Of a DNA stretch of 18,432 nucleotides, positions 1-5,629 are shown piece by piece (the first letter of the stretch is position 1; each line of letters starts with the position of its first letter). The DNA lies in contig CAJKQE010000038.1 in assembly GCA_905201915.1 (NCBI GenBank), forward strand, positions 1-18,432, written 5' to 3'. Below the pieces are notes generated by a model. The model saw only the letters and a program-made list of their open reading frames with translations. It ran no database searches and was not told the DNA's origin. The translations under genes were made by a program, and so were the position numbers. The DNA comes from an uncultured Lachnospiraceae bacterium. GTDB taxonomy: Bacteria; Bacillota; Clostridia; Lachnospirales; Lachnospiraceae.

Positions 1-496
1 ATCCATTATTATCTGCTGCTTCTGCCTTTGCTTCATAAGTTCCGTCTTTTAATTCTTTTACAGGTTCTTCATCAGATACTTTTTCTTCTTTTTCAAGGCT
101 CATACCTGGTAAAAATACAGGAGCTTCTACCCCTTCAAACTGGCTGAGAAACTCTGCATCGGCAACTTTTGCCCCAAGACCTTCTGTTTCTTTTTGCTCT
201 GTTATTTCTACTTTTGTTACTTTCTTCTTCTCTACATCAAAGGATACATTCATTACAATATCTCCGCCATATCCTTTTACTTTTGCAGTTACCATATAAC
301 CGTTTTCTGTCTTAACTGCTTTTTCAATACCTTCTGCGCCTTTAGTATCGATTTCTTCTTTTACCTGTTCTTCTACTGTATTAGAAGCACCTGTTCCCAT
401 ATCTTTTGCAAGAGCATGGGAGCCTATAATTACTCCAAAAGAAAGTGCTGTAACAACTGCTAACGCAATAATTCCTCTTACATTTTTATTCTTCAT
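1..496 (-). CDS. rnfG: Rnf electron transport complex subunit G (RnfG), 3' end cut by window
   Basis: RnfG is a membrane-anchored flavoprotein of the Rnf complex, which couples electron flow from reduced ferredoxin to NAD+ with ion pumping; in the family FMN is attached covalently to a threonine. The first 165 codons are visible. The ATG at 496 follows a GGAGG site and starts MKNKNVRGIIALAVV, with one hydrophobic segment at about residues 8-30. A conserved FMN-binding-domain stretch, ETEGLGAKVAD, lies at about residues 103-113. The expected SGAT-type threonine is not in the visible part. Residues 148-165 (KELKDGTYEAKAEAADNN) look like the start of a second FMN_bind repeat. It begins 11 bp after rnfD, so it is co-transcribed with rnfC and rnfD. 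The usual clostridial order (CDGEAB) predicts rnfE, rnfA and rnfB next, outside the window. Confidence 0.88.
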   Translation of the reverse strand, partial: MKNKNVRGIIALAVVTALSFGVIIGSHALAKDMGTGASNTVEEQVKEEIDTKGAEGIEKAVKTENGYMVTAKVKGYGGDIVMNVSFDVEKKKVTKVEITEQKETEGLGAKVADAEFLSQFEGVEAPVFLPGMSLEKEEKVSDEEPVKELKDGTYEAKAEAADNNG

Positions 497-507
497 ATTT
501 TCCTCCA

Positions 508-1455
508 CTACGCCTCTTTTTTCTTCATTCCATATACATGCTTTTTATAAAGCATAGACAACATACCGGCCATACAGTTTGCTGTTAAAATACCGAAACA
601 AATTCCTTCCGGATAAACACTGAAAATTCGGATTGCCGCAGTAATAATACCTGCTACAGCTGCATAAATCAACTTACCTTTTCTGGATGCAAAAGCATAG
701 TCTGTAAGCATATAGCAACCACCCATAATCAATCCGCCACCGAAAAGATTTAATAAAATATCGCCTGTAAAAAGCCCATCCGGTCCAAAAATAAAAGTCA
801 ACAGGGTAACTGTTCCGATATAAGTAACCGCAGCTTCTACATTTACAATTTTTTTATAACACATATAAGCAAAACCTGCTAAAAGCAGTAATTTACTTGT
901 TTCTCCCATTGCCCCCGGCATCTCTCCCAGAAACATCTGAAGGTAGCTGTAACCTGTTTCGGCACCGCTTTTCGCTGTTCCTAAAAGAGTTGCAGCAGAA
1001 ACAGCATCTACAGAAACAGTCCTTGGTACTACATACTGCATAACAGCGCTTGGCCATGCTACCATAACTAAAAGTCTTCCCATAAGAGCAGGGTTTACAA
1101 AGTTATTTCCAATTCCACCAAACATCTGCTTTACAACTAAAATACTGAATACATCTGCTGCAACAAGTGTCCACACAGGAACAGTAACCGGCATATTAAA
1201 GGCAAGCAAAAGTCCTGTAACCACAGCACTGAAATCTCCTGCTGTCACCTGTTTTTTTGTAATTTTCTGCCACGCAAATTCTGTCAATACACACACTGCC
1301 ACAGAAAGCCCTGACAAATATAATGCCTGAATTCCAAAATAATAAATCGCTCCTAAAAGCGCTGGAATTAGAGAAATTGTTACGTGCATCATAACATTTC
1401 TGGTTGTTCTGGAAGTACGAATATGCGGTCCGTTAATTACTCTTGTCTGACTCAC
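508..1455 (-). CDS. rnfD: Rnf electron transport complex subunit D (RnfD)
   Basis: RnfD is the large integral membrane subunit of the Rnf complex, related to NqrB, and carries a covalent FMN in the ion-translocating part. I place the start at the GTG at 1455, which overlaps the rnfC stop (GTGA), giving 315 residues beginning MSQTRVINGPHIRTSRTT. That is a normal length and N-terminus for the family. A longer in-frame extension back to 1575 would lie entirely inside rnfC and is unlikely. There are multiple hydrophobic helices, a conserved GGIGNNFVNPALMGR segment at about 113-127, and a DAVSAATLLG motif whose Thr156 is the expected FMN attachment site. TDYAFASRKGK at 251-261 is also typical. It lies between rnfC and rnfG in one operon. 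Confidence 0.93.
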   Translation of the reverse strand: MSQTRVINGPHIRTSRTTRNVMMHVTISLIPALLGAIYYFGIQALYLSGLSVAVCVLTEFAWQKITKKQVTAGDFSAVVTGLLLAFNMPVTVPVWTLVAADVFSILVVKQMFGGIGNNFVNPALMGRLLVMVAWPSAVMQYVVPRTVSVDAVSAATLLGTAKSGAETGYSYLQMFLGEMPGAMGETSKLLLLAGFAYMCYKKIVNVEAAVTYIGTVTLLTFIFGPDGLFTGDILLNLFGGGLIMGGCYMLTDYAFASRKGKLIYAAVAGIITAAIRIFSVYPEGICFGILTANCMAGMLSMLYKKHVYGMKKKEA

Positions 1456-2804
1456 GATTTTTTCACCGCCCTTTCTCTCATTCTCTGTTTCACCATATCT
1501 CTTGCCATTCTTGTCCTTACAGACAGTTCTCTTTTGGCAGGACAGATATATGAGCAGCAGCCACAAGCAATACACTCACTGGCATACAAACTTTCGCATA
1601 AATCATAATCTTCTTCTAAAAACGCGAATTCAATCTGATAAGGAACCAAACCTGCCGGACACACACTTTCACAGCCGGCACAACGAATACATGGCTGTTC
1701 CTCATACTGACTGTCAGGAAGTACTAAAATTCCGGAAGTATTCTTAGTCACATAAAAAAGTTCACTTTCTCCATTCCAGTCTGAAGCTACGCAAGGTCCT
1801 GTCATTGGCCCACCTGCAATAACTCTGTTCTTCTTTACTGTCACTCCTCCACAAAGCTCTACCAGCTCTTTTGCAGAAGTTCCAATAGGAACCAAATAAT
1901 TTCCAGGATTTTTTACACATCCTGTTACCGTAACAATTCTTCTGATAAGAGGTGTCTTTCCAAGAAGCATATCTGCTGCTGCTTTGGCAGTTCCTACATT
2001 AGAAACAATAGCGCCTGCCTCTGCCGGAAGTCCTCCCATTGGCACTTCTCTTCCCATAACAGCCTGAATAAGCTGGCGCTCTCCGCCCTGTGGATACTGT
2101 GTAGGCAAAACTTTTACTTCTATATCCTTTGTATTTTCTAAAATTTTACCCAAAACTTTTGCTGCCTCCGGTTTATTATCTTCCATACAAAGATATGCTT
2201 TTGGAGCGCCGGAAGCCTTTAACAGAAGACGAATACCATTTGCCACCGCATAGCTATATTCCAGCATCAAACGATAATCGCAAGTTAAAAACGGCTCACA
2301 TTCTGCTGCATTAATCAGCAATGCATCAATTTTTTTATCTGTTTCATATTTTTTATGGGTTGGAAATCCTGCACCGCCCATTCCTGTAAGACCGCCGTCA
2401 CGAATTCCGGCAATAATTTCTTCTTTTGTAAAATTCTCAATATCTACCAGTTTGTTTTCATATTCCTTCGCATCCTGTTTTGAGGTTTCTCCCCTTTTAA
2501 TGATACACGCCAAAATATTTCTTTCCTGATTGTTTACTTCTTCTACTCGGAGAACCTCTCCGCTTACACTTGCATGTAAAGGAGCTGCCATAAATGCCTC
2601 AGGAATTCCAATTTGCTGCCCTGCTTCTACTTTATCTTTTGGCTTGACTAACAGCTGACATTTTCCGCCAAAGGATTGCTCTGACAAAATCGTAACTGTC
2701 TCAGGCCAATATTCATGGACAGGCAGGTCCATGGTCAGTGCCTTGTCATAACCATCTGTGGGATGAATTCCGCCGGGGAATTTATTCTGCTTCTTTTTCC
2801 ACAT
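1452..2804 (-). CDS. rnfC: Rnf electron transport complex subunit C (RnfC)
   Basis: RnfC is the peripheral subunit of the Rnf complex thought to pass electrons to NAD+. The protein has 450 residues. It begins with the barrel-sandwich N-terminal domain (FPGGIHPTDGYDK at 9-21). A NuoF-like nucleotide-binding region follows, with the glycine-rich GGLTGMGGAGFPTHKKY at 137-153 and NAAECEPFLTCDYRLM at 165-180. Two 4Fe-4S motifs lie near the C-terminus, with cysteines 372/375/378/382 and 411/414/417/421. It is slightly truncated C-terminally compared with long proteobacterial RnfC but normal for Clostridia. The ATG at 2804 has a GGAGGAAG site about 7 bases upstream. It is the first gene of the rnf operon, with a candidate promoter directly upstream. 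Confidence 0.95.
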   Translation of the reverse strand: MWKKKQNKFPGGIHPTDGYDKALTMDLPVHEYWPETVTILSEQSFGGKCQLLVKPKDKVEAGQQIGIPEAFMAAPLHASVSGEVLRVEEVNNQERNILACIIKRGETSKQDAKEYENKLVDIENFTKEEIIAGIRDGGLTGMGGAGFPTHKKYETDKKIDALLINAAECEPFLTCDYRLMLEYSYAVANGIRLLLKASGAPKAYLCMEDNKPEAAKVLGKILENTKDIEVKVLPTQYPQGGERQLIQAVMGREVPMGGLPAEAGAIVSNVGTAKAAADMLLGKTPLIRRIVTVTGCVKNPGNYLVPIGTSAKELVELCGGVTVKKNRVIAGGPMTGPCVASDWNGESELFYVTKNTSGILVLPDSQYEEQPCIRCAGCESVCPAGLVPYQIEFAFLEEDYDLCESLYASECIACGCCSYICPAKRELSVRTRMARDMVKQRMRERAVKKS

Positions 2805-2855
2805 ACTCTGTCTTCCTCCATTATTTCTATCGTTAAATTATTGACATACTTTAAT

Positions 2856-2884
2856 AAAATAACATATTAGACTACTTTTAGCAA
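2856..2884 (-). promoter_or_regulatory. candidate promoter of rnfCDG
   Basis: On the minus strand TTGCTA (2879-2884) is followed by a 17-base spacer and TATTTT (2856-2861), with TGT just upstream of the -10 as an extended -10 (TGn). It lies between the terminator of the upstream gene and the rnfC start, the only gap where a promoter for the operon could be. The -10 match is mediocre. I see no convincing Rex operator. Confidence 0.4.
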
Positions 2885-2910
2885 GATTATTTTTTTCAAT
2901 TTTCTGCACA

Positions 2911-2951
2911 ATAAAAAAAGGATTGCCTATTTCCCCAACAGGCAATCCTTT
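2911..2951 (-). terminator. Rho-independent terminator of the EFR1 ferredoxin gene
   Basis: A perfect 12-bp stem (2917-2928 with 2940-2951, AAAGGATTGCCT and its complement) has an 11-base loop and is followed on the minus strand by a run of U. It begins 20 bp after the stop of the EFR1-type gene and separates it from the rnf operon. Confidence 0.93.
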
Positions 2952-2970
2952 AATAATAAAGTCTATTTAT

Positions 2971-3729
2971 TTATAGAAACAATTCGTTTTTCTTTCTGTC
3001 TTCACAAACTTTCTTCATTTTCATAGATGCAATTTTTAATTTTAATTTGTTTACTTTTCTTGCTTTTTTCGGACAAATCTGTACACATCTCATACAGGAA
3101 ATACATTTACTTTTGTCTGTTTTTTTCGGTGTCTCTGCAGATATTGCTCCCACTGGACAAACCTGAGCACATAATCCACAGCCTCTGCAGTCTTTACCTG
3201 CTTTTGGTTTCAGTGGAACACCATTATATTTGCGGTAAGGTTTGTTTCCCGGCACAGAAATTTCTTTCTCATCACCGGATTTGATTTTATGTATAATTTT
3301 CTGAGCAAACTCTTTTAATTCTTTTTTATCCTTTGCATCCGGTCTTTTTCTTGCGAACTGATGCATAATAGAATGTTCTGCCACTGCTGATACTGCCGCT
3401 GTTACATGAAATCCACATAAATCCACCTGTTCTTTTAACTCCAGCAGTGTGTCCTCATAAGCACGATTTCCGTATACGGCAACTAAAACAGCTTTTGCCT
3501 TATTACCCTTCATTTTTTTCATACGCTCCAGTGCCGGCGCAGGTACTCGTCCGCCATAAGAAGGCACACCGAAAATACAGATATCATCCTCTTTAAAAGC
3601 TCTTACATTTTCCCCTGAATTCTGTTTGCTTAAATCAATTTCTCCATAAGTACCAAATTCTTTGGCTAATAATTTCACAATTTTTTCTGTACTTCTTGTT
3701 GGACTAAAATAAATCGCATAGACACTCAT
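2971..3729 (-). CDS. EFR1-type flavodoxin/ferredoxin fusion protein
   Basis: A soluble electron carrier or oxidoreductase of the kind annotated as EFR1 family ferrodoxin, with 252 residues. The N-terminal flavodoxin-like domain starts MSVYAIYFSPTRSTEKIV; the SPTRSTEK loop at 9-16 is the FMN-phosphate site and VPSYGGRVPAP at 55-65 a second flavin loop. The C-terminal part is a 2x[4Fe-4S] ferredoxin with cysteines 181/184/187/191 (CRGCGLCAQVCP) and 209/212/215/219 (CISCMRCVQICP), followed by a lysine-rich tail. A flavin next to two clusters suggests one-electron/two-electron switching; the true partner is unknown. It stands alone between its own promoter and terminator, upstream of rnf and in the same direction. 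It could exchange electrons with ferredoxin used by Rnf, but that is only suggested by position. Confidence 0.88.
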   Translation of the reverse strand: MSVYAIYFSPTRSTEKIVKLLAKEFGTYGEIDLSKQNSGENVRAFKEDDICIFGVPSYGGRVPAPALERMKKMKGNKAKAVLVAVYGNRAYEDTLLELKEQVDLCGFHVTAAVSAVAEHSIMHQFARKRPDAKDKKELKEFAQKIIHKIKSGDEKEISVPGNKPYRKYNGVPLKPKAGKDCRGCGLCAQVCPVGAISAETPKKTDKSKCISCMRCVQICPKKARKVNKLKLKIASMKMKKVCEDRKKNELFL

Positions 3730-3772
3730 ATTTCCACTATTCCTTCCTAAAACTATTGCTTATAAATAGACA

Positions 3773-3801
3773 ATTATAGTTCTTTTTTACCAAAGATGCA
3801 A
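3773..3801 (-). promoter_or_regulatory. promoter of the EFR1-type gene
   Basis: On the minus strand TTGCAT (3796-3801) is followed by a 17-base spacer and a perfect TATAAT (3773-3778), about 43 bases before the ATG at 3729. This is a near-consensus vegetative promoter. It means the EFR1-type gene is not just the tail of the upstream phosphatidyltransferase transcript. Confidence 0.7.
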
Positions 3802-3819
3802 GAACGAATTCTTTTAAAA

Positions 3820-4374
3820 TCATTTTGCCATTTTACGAAACTCAAAAGCATATAAAACCAGAACGATTGCCATAATCACCATTTCTCCAAAAATCAATAC
3901 CTCTGCAATTTTCTCTGAAATTTCCGGCATAAAAACCAGCACACCTAAAATTACAAATAACGTAGCTGTACATACCTTTCCATACCATTTCGCCCCATCC
4001 AATTTCTTGCCGCGGCGCAGATTTATCAGACCCATAACTGCCATAAAGCCTTCTTTTATTGCCATAAGCACTACCAGCCACACCATGCACTTATATCTGG
4101 TACACAGGCATAATGCCACTGCCCCATGAGTAAGTTTATCTGCAAAAGGGTCTACAAATTTTCCAAGCTCTGTTACCATATTAAATTTTCGAGCTACTTT
4201 TCCGTCAAATAAATCTGTAATCGTTGATACCAAAACAATTCCTGCTGCAAGATAATAATCTTTCACACTGTCTGCATTCAAATAAATCACACAAAAAACC
4301 GGTATCAGCAGAATACGAAAATACCCCATACAATTTGGTATGGACCAGATTTCTTCCTTCTTAATTTTTCCCAT
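3820..4374 (-). CDS. CDP-alcohol phosphatidyltransferase, PgsA-like
   Basis: A membrane enzyme of the CDP-alcohol phosphatidyltransferase family, most like CDP-diacylglycerol:glycerol-3-phosphate phosphatidyltransferase (phosphatidylglycerophosphate synthase). The full family signature D-x2-DG-x2-AR-x8-G-x3-D-x3-D is present: counted from the ATG at 4374 it uses Asp54, Asp57, Gly58, Ala61, Arg62, Gly71, Asp75 and Asp79. Helices surround it, as expected for the family. The length (184 residues) is normal. The first possible start is a GTG at 4383; I prefer the ATG three codons later because a GAGAG stretch sits at good distance from it. It starts 18 bases after the small membrane protein gene and is probably co-transcribed with it. 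The polar head group used cannot be read from the sequence, so pgsA is not asserted. Confidence 0.87.
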   Translation of the reverse strand: MGKIKKEEIWSIPNCMGYFRILLIPVFCVIYLNADSVKDYYLAAGIVLVSTITDLFDGKVARKFNMVTELGKFVDPFADKLTHGAVALCLCTRYKCMVWLVVLMAIKEGFMAVMGLINLRRGKKLDGAKWYGKVCTATLFVILGVLVFMPEISEKIAEVLIFGEMVIMAIVLVLYAFEFRKMAK

Positions 4375-4392
4375 TTCTCTCACTCTCTTTCT

Positions 4393-4776
4393 TTATTTTT
4401 CATCATCCAAAAGTCGGAGTTTTATTACCTGCTCAATTTTTGCCGGATAACTTTCCATAACTCCTCCTGTATATGTTACGGTAATACAATCTCCCACATC
4501 AAATTCTGAAAGCTTCATAGGTACATTATGCCATTCCAATTTTGTATCATCTTCCACAGAAAAAGTAAATGCTCCTCTGGTATTTATATCATTAGTTTCC
4601 AACCCTTCTACCTGAATATAACTATAATTTTCTCCTATGTCTGTAATAGTGGCATTAAAGGATTCTGTTTGATTTCTTTTTAAAGCTTTCTCATAACCTA
4701 CGAAATAAAAAATCACTGCAATACAGAAAAGAACTACTATCCATACACCTAAATAAACAACTTTTTTTCTTCGCAT
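4393..4776 (-). CDS. small membrane-anchored protein, DUF3221-like
   Basis: A 127-residue protein with a basic start (MRRKKVVYLG), one strong membrane helix at about residues 7-28, and an extracytoplasmic domain rich in beta strands. The segment DVGDCITVTYTGGVMESYPA (about 93-112) resembles the end of small OB-like domains of the DUF3221 type found in Gram-positive secreted proteins. I do not recognise a specific function. No cysteine lipobox is present, so it is probably an N-terminally anchored membrane protein. The start is firmly set by an AGGAGGT site 6 bases before the ATG. It lies just upstream of the PgsA-like gene in the same direction and is probably expressed from a promoter inside the hairpin at 4821-4867. 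Confidence 0.75.
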   Translation of the reverse strand: MRRKKVVYLGVWIVVLFCIAVIFYFVGYEKALKRNQTESFNATITDIGENYSYIQVEGLETNDINTRGAFTFSVEDDTKLEWHNVPMKLSEFDVGDCITVTYTGGVMESYPAKIEQVIKLRLLDDEK

Positions 4777-4820
4777 AATTACCTCCTCTGTTAAAATACA
4801 CTTCTCCTTTTATGCTACAA

Positions 4821-4867
4821 AAAGCACCATCGACATTTCATATTATATCAAATATCAATGATGCTTT
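4821..4867 (-). terminator. hairpin terminator with an extended -10 promoter in its loop
   Basis: The arms 4821-4838 and 4850-4867 pair over 18 bp. Three positions mismatch on the plus strand but are G-U pairs on the minus strand, so the structure is selected for minus-strand RNA, and five U follow it. The loop holds TGATATAAT, an extended -10 (TATAAT at 4842-4847) reading into the small membrane protein gene about 60 bases away. I see no good -35. Confidence 0.65.
4842..4850 (-). promoter_or_regulatory. candidate extended -10 promoter for the small membrane protein/PgsA-like pair
   Basis: TGATATAAT on the minus strand combines the TGn extension with a perfect TATAAT. It is the best promoter-like sequence before the gene starting at 4776. 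A -35 of any quality is missing, which extended -10 promoters tolerate. Confidence 0.4.
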
Positions 4868-4939
4868 CTATCTTATTTCAATTTTCCTACTGCTTTTTCT
4901 ATAATCGGAATGCAACTCTCTTTTTCCTTTCACCCATAC

Positions 4940-4988
4940 AAAAAAACAGAGTCCATATCCTGCCAGCGATATGTCTCTGTTTTTTTTG
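4940..4988 (-). terminator. strong bidirectional-looking hairpin terminator
   Basis: ACAGAG and CATATC blocks pair with GATATG and CTCTGT across a short CTGCCAGC loop (4946-4980), with A runs on one side and T runs on the other, so either strand could use it. No plus-strand gene leads into it. It most likely ends the minus-strand transcript of the small RNA candidate or of the CsoR-family gene. Confidence 0.8.
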
Positions 4989-5111
4989 TCTATGAGGATT
5001 CGACATTGCTTCGCGCCGTATACTTTTATATGCGGAGGATGTATACGGCATCTGCATATTCATGCAGTAATTCAGTAACTTGTAACAGTAACTGTAGATT
5101 TATCATATACT
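4940..5111 (-). ncRNA. candidate small RNA with CCUCC hairpin loop (or 26-codon ORF)
   Basis: The stretch between the CsoR-family gene and the terminator at 4940-4988 holds ordered secondary structure on the minus strand. A small hairpin (CTGCA/TGCAG, 5052-5067) is followed by a perfect 9-bp stem GCCGTATAC/GTATACGGC (5015-5023 with 5041-5049), whose 17-base loop contains CCTCC, complementary to a Shine-Dalgarno sequence, and then by the strong terminator. A TATAAT at 5118-5123 would start an RNA near 5111, about 170 bases long. A 26-codon frame (5106-5026, beginning MINLQLLLQVTELLHEY) lies in the same RNA but has no ribosome binding site. No known RNA family is recognised. Confidence 0.35.
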
Positions 5112-5123
5112 ACATAAATTATA

Positions 5124-5146
5124 TTTACAAGCCTCCCTGGGGGTTC
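5124..5146 (-). promoter_or_regulatory. G/C-tract motif beside the -10 of the small RNA candidate
   Basis: CCCCCAGGGAGG on the minus strand lies where the promoter spacer would be, directly before TATAAT (5118-5123). CsoR-family operators are C and G tracts placed in promoter spacers, and the CsoR-like gene ends 15 bp away. The -35 (GAACCC) is poor, so this is a weak call. Confidence 0.25.
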
Positions 5147-5160
5147 ATTTTTAAAAAATT

Positions 5161-5436
5161 TTATTTAATAAAACTATCAATTCCCTTCTTTAATTTTCCC
5201 AGTCCTTCTTTGTCCTGAAATTCCAGCTCCTCCTCCACACATTCTTCCATGTACTGCTTCAAAACTTCTTTTCCTGCACCATTTACTGCCGATTTTACTG
5301 CTGCCAGTTGGATAAGCACCTCACTGCAATCCCTTCCATCTTCCACCATCTTTTTTACCATTTTCAAATGCCCTGTTGCCCTTGCCAGACGGTTTACCAT
5401 AGCTTTATCATAGGTGGTTTGTTTTTTATCTTCCAT
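5161..5436 (-). CDS. CsoR/CstR-family (DUF156) metal- or persulfide-sensing repressor
   Basis: A 91-residue all-helical repressor of the CsoR/RcnR/FrmR/CstR family, which binds G/C-tract operators as a tetramer and releases DNA on binding Cu(I), Ni, formaldehyde or persulfide. Family features are MVNRLARATGHLKMVKKMVEDGRDC and QLAAVKSAVNGAGKEVLKQY at about 13-37 and 43-62. In copper CsoR the sensing residues are Cys-His-Cys; here they are Cys37, Tyr62 and Cys66, so the histidine is missing. That favours a CstR-like thiol sensor over a copper sensor. The start is fixed by AGGAGA 6 bases before the ATG. Only 24 bp separate it from the palindromic element at 5461-5629, so its promoter must lie in or beyond that element. 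No copper ATPase, chaperone or sulfurtransferase gene is next to it. Confidence 0.9.
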   Translation of the reverse strand: MEDKKQTTYDKAMVNRLARATGHLKMVKKMVEDGRDCSEVLIQLAAVKSAVNGAGKEVLKQYMEECVEEELEFQDKEGLGKLKKGIDSFIK

Positions 5437-5460
5437 ATTTTTCTCCTAAAAGGCGGCTGG

Positions 5461-5629
5461 TACTAGTACAACAAATATTAAGTTTCTGCTATATTGACGT
5501 AGAATAATTGTTCCGTATGCAAGGCGGAGGAATGAGACGTAGCGGTGGCTACGCTGATTGACGACAACGATGCAGATGGACAATTAAGCAAGTCAATATG
5601 GCAGTTATTTAATATTCGTTGTACTAGCA
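5461..5629. mobile_element. 169-bp MITE-like palindromic element
   Basis: The two ends are long imperfect inverted repeats. TACTAGTACAACAAATATTA at 5461-5480 matches the complement of 5610-5629 except at two positions, and similarity continues inward for about 50 bp (CTGCTATATTGAC against CTGCCATATTGAC, AATTGTTCC against AATTGTCC). The centre carries a small perfect hairpin CGTAGC-GGTG-GCTACG (5538-5553). No transposase is encoded and its base composition differs from its surroundings. This is the form of a MITE or other intergenic palindromic repeat that could fold as one long RNA hairpin. I do not see a clear target duplication, so the exact ends are uncertain. It separates the ABC-importer operon from the CsoR-family gene. 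Confidence 0.7.

Noticed and set aside
194..463. An 89-codon plus-strand frame rich in Phe, Tyr and Cys
   Set aside because: It is the antisense of rnfG, whose minus-strand translation matches the RnfG family.
1456..1575. Longer rnfD with a start at 1575
   Set aside because: The extra 40 residues lie entirely within rnfC in another frame and do not resemble RnfD. The GTG overlapping the rnfC stop gives the normal length.
2841..2870. A plus-strand TTGACA with an 18-base spacer and TATTAG
   Set aside because: It looks like a good promoter but points toward the terminator and the antisense of the EFR1-type gene. No plus-strand gene follows, so it is probably chance in AT-rich DNA.
5015..5049. 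CRISPR or tandem repeat reading of the GTATAC repeats
   Set aside because: There is only one inverted pair and no regularly spaced direct repeats. It fits a hairpin, not an array.
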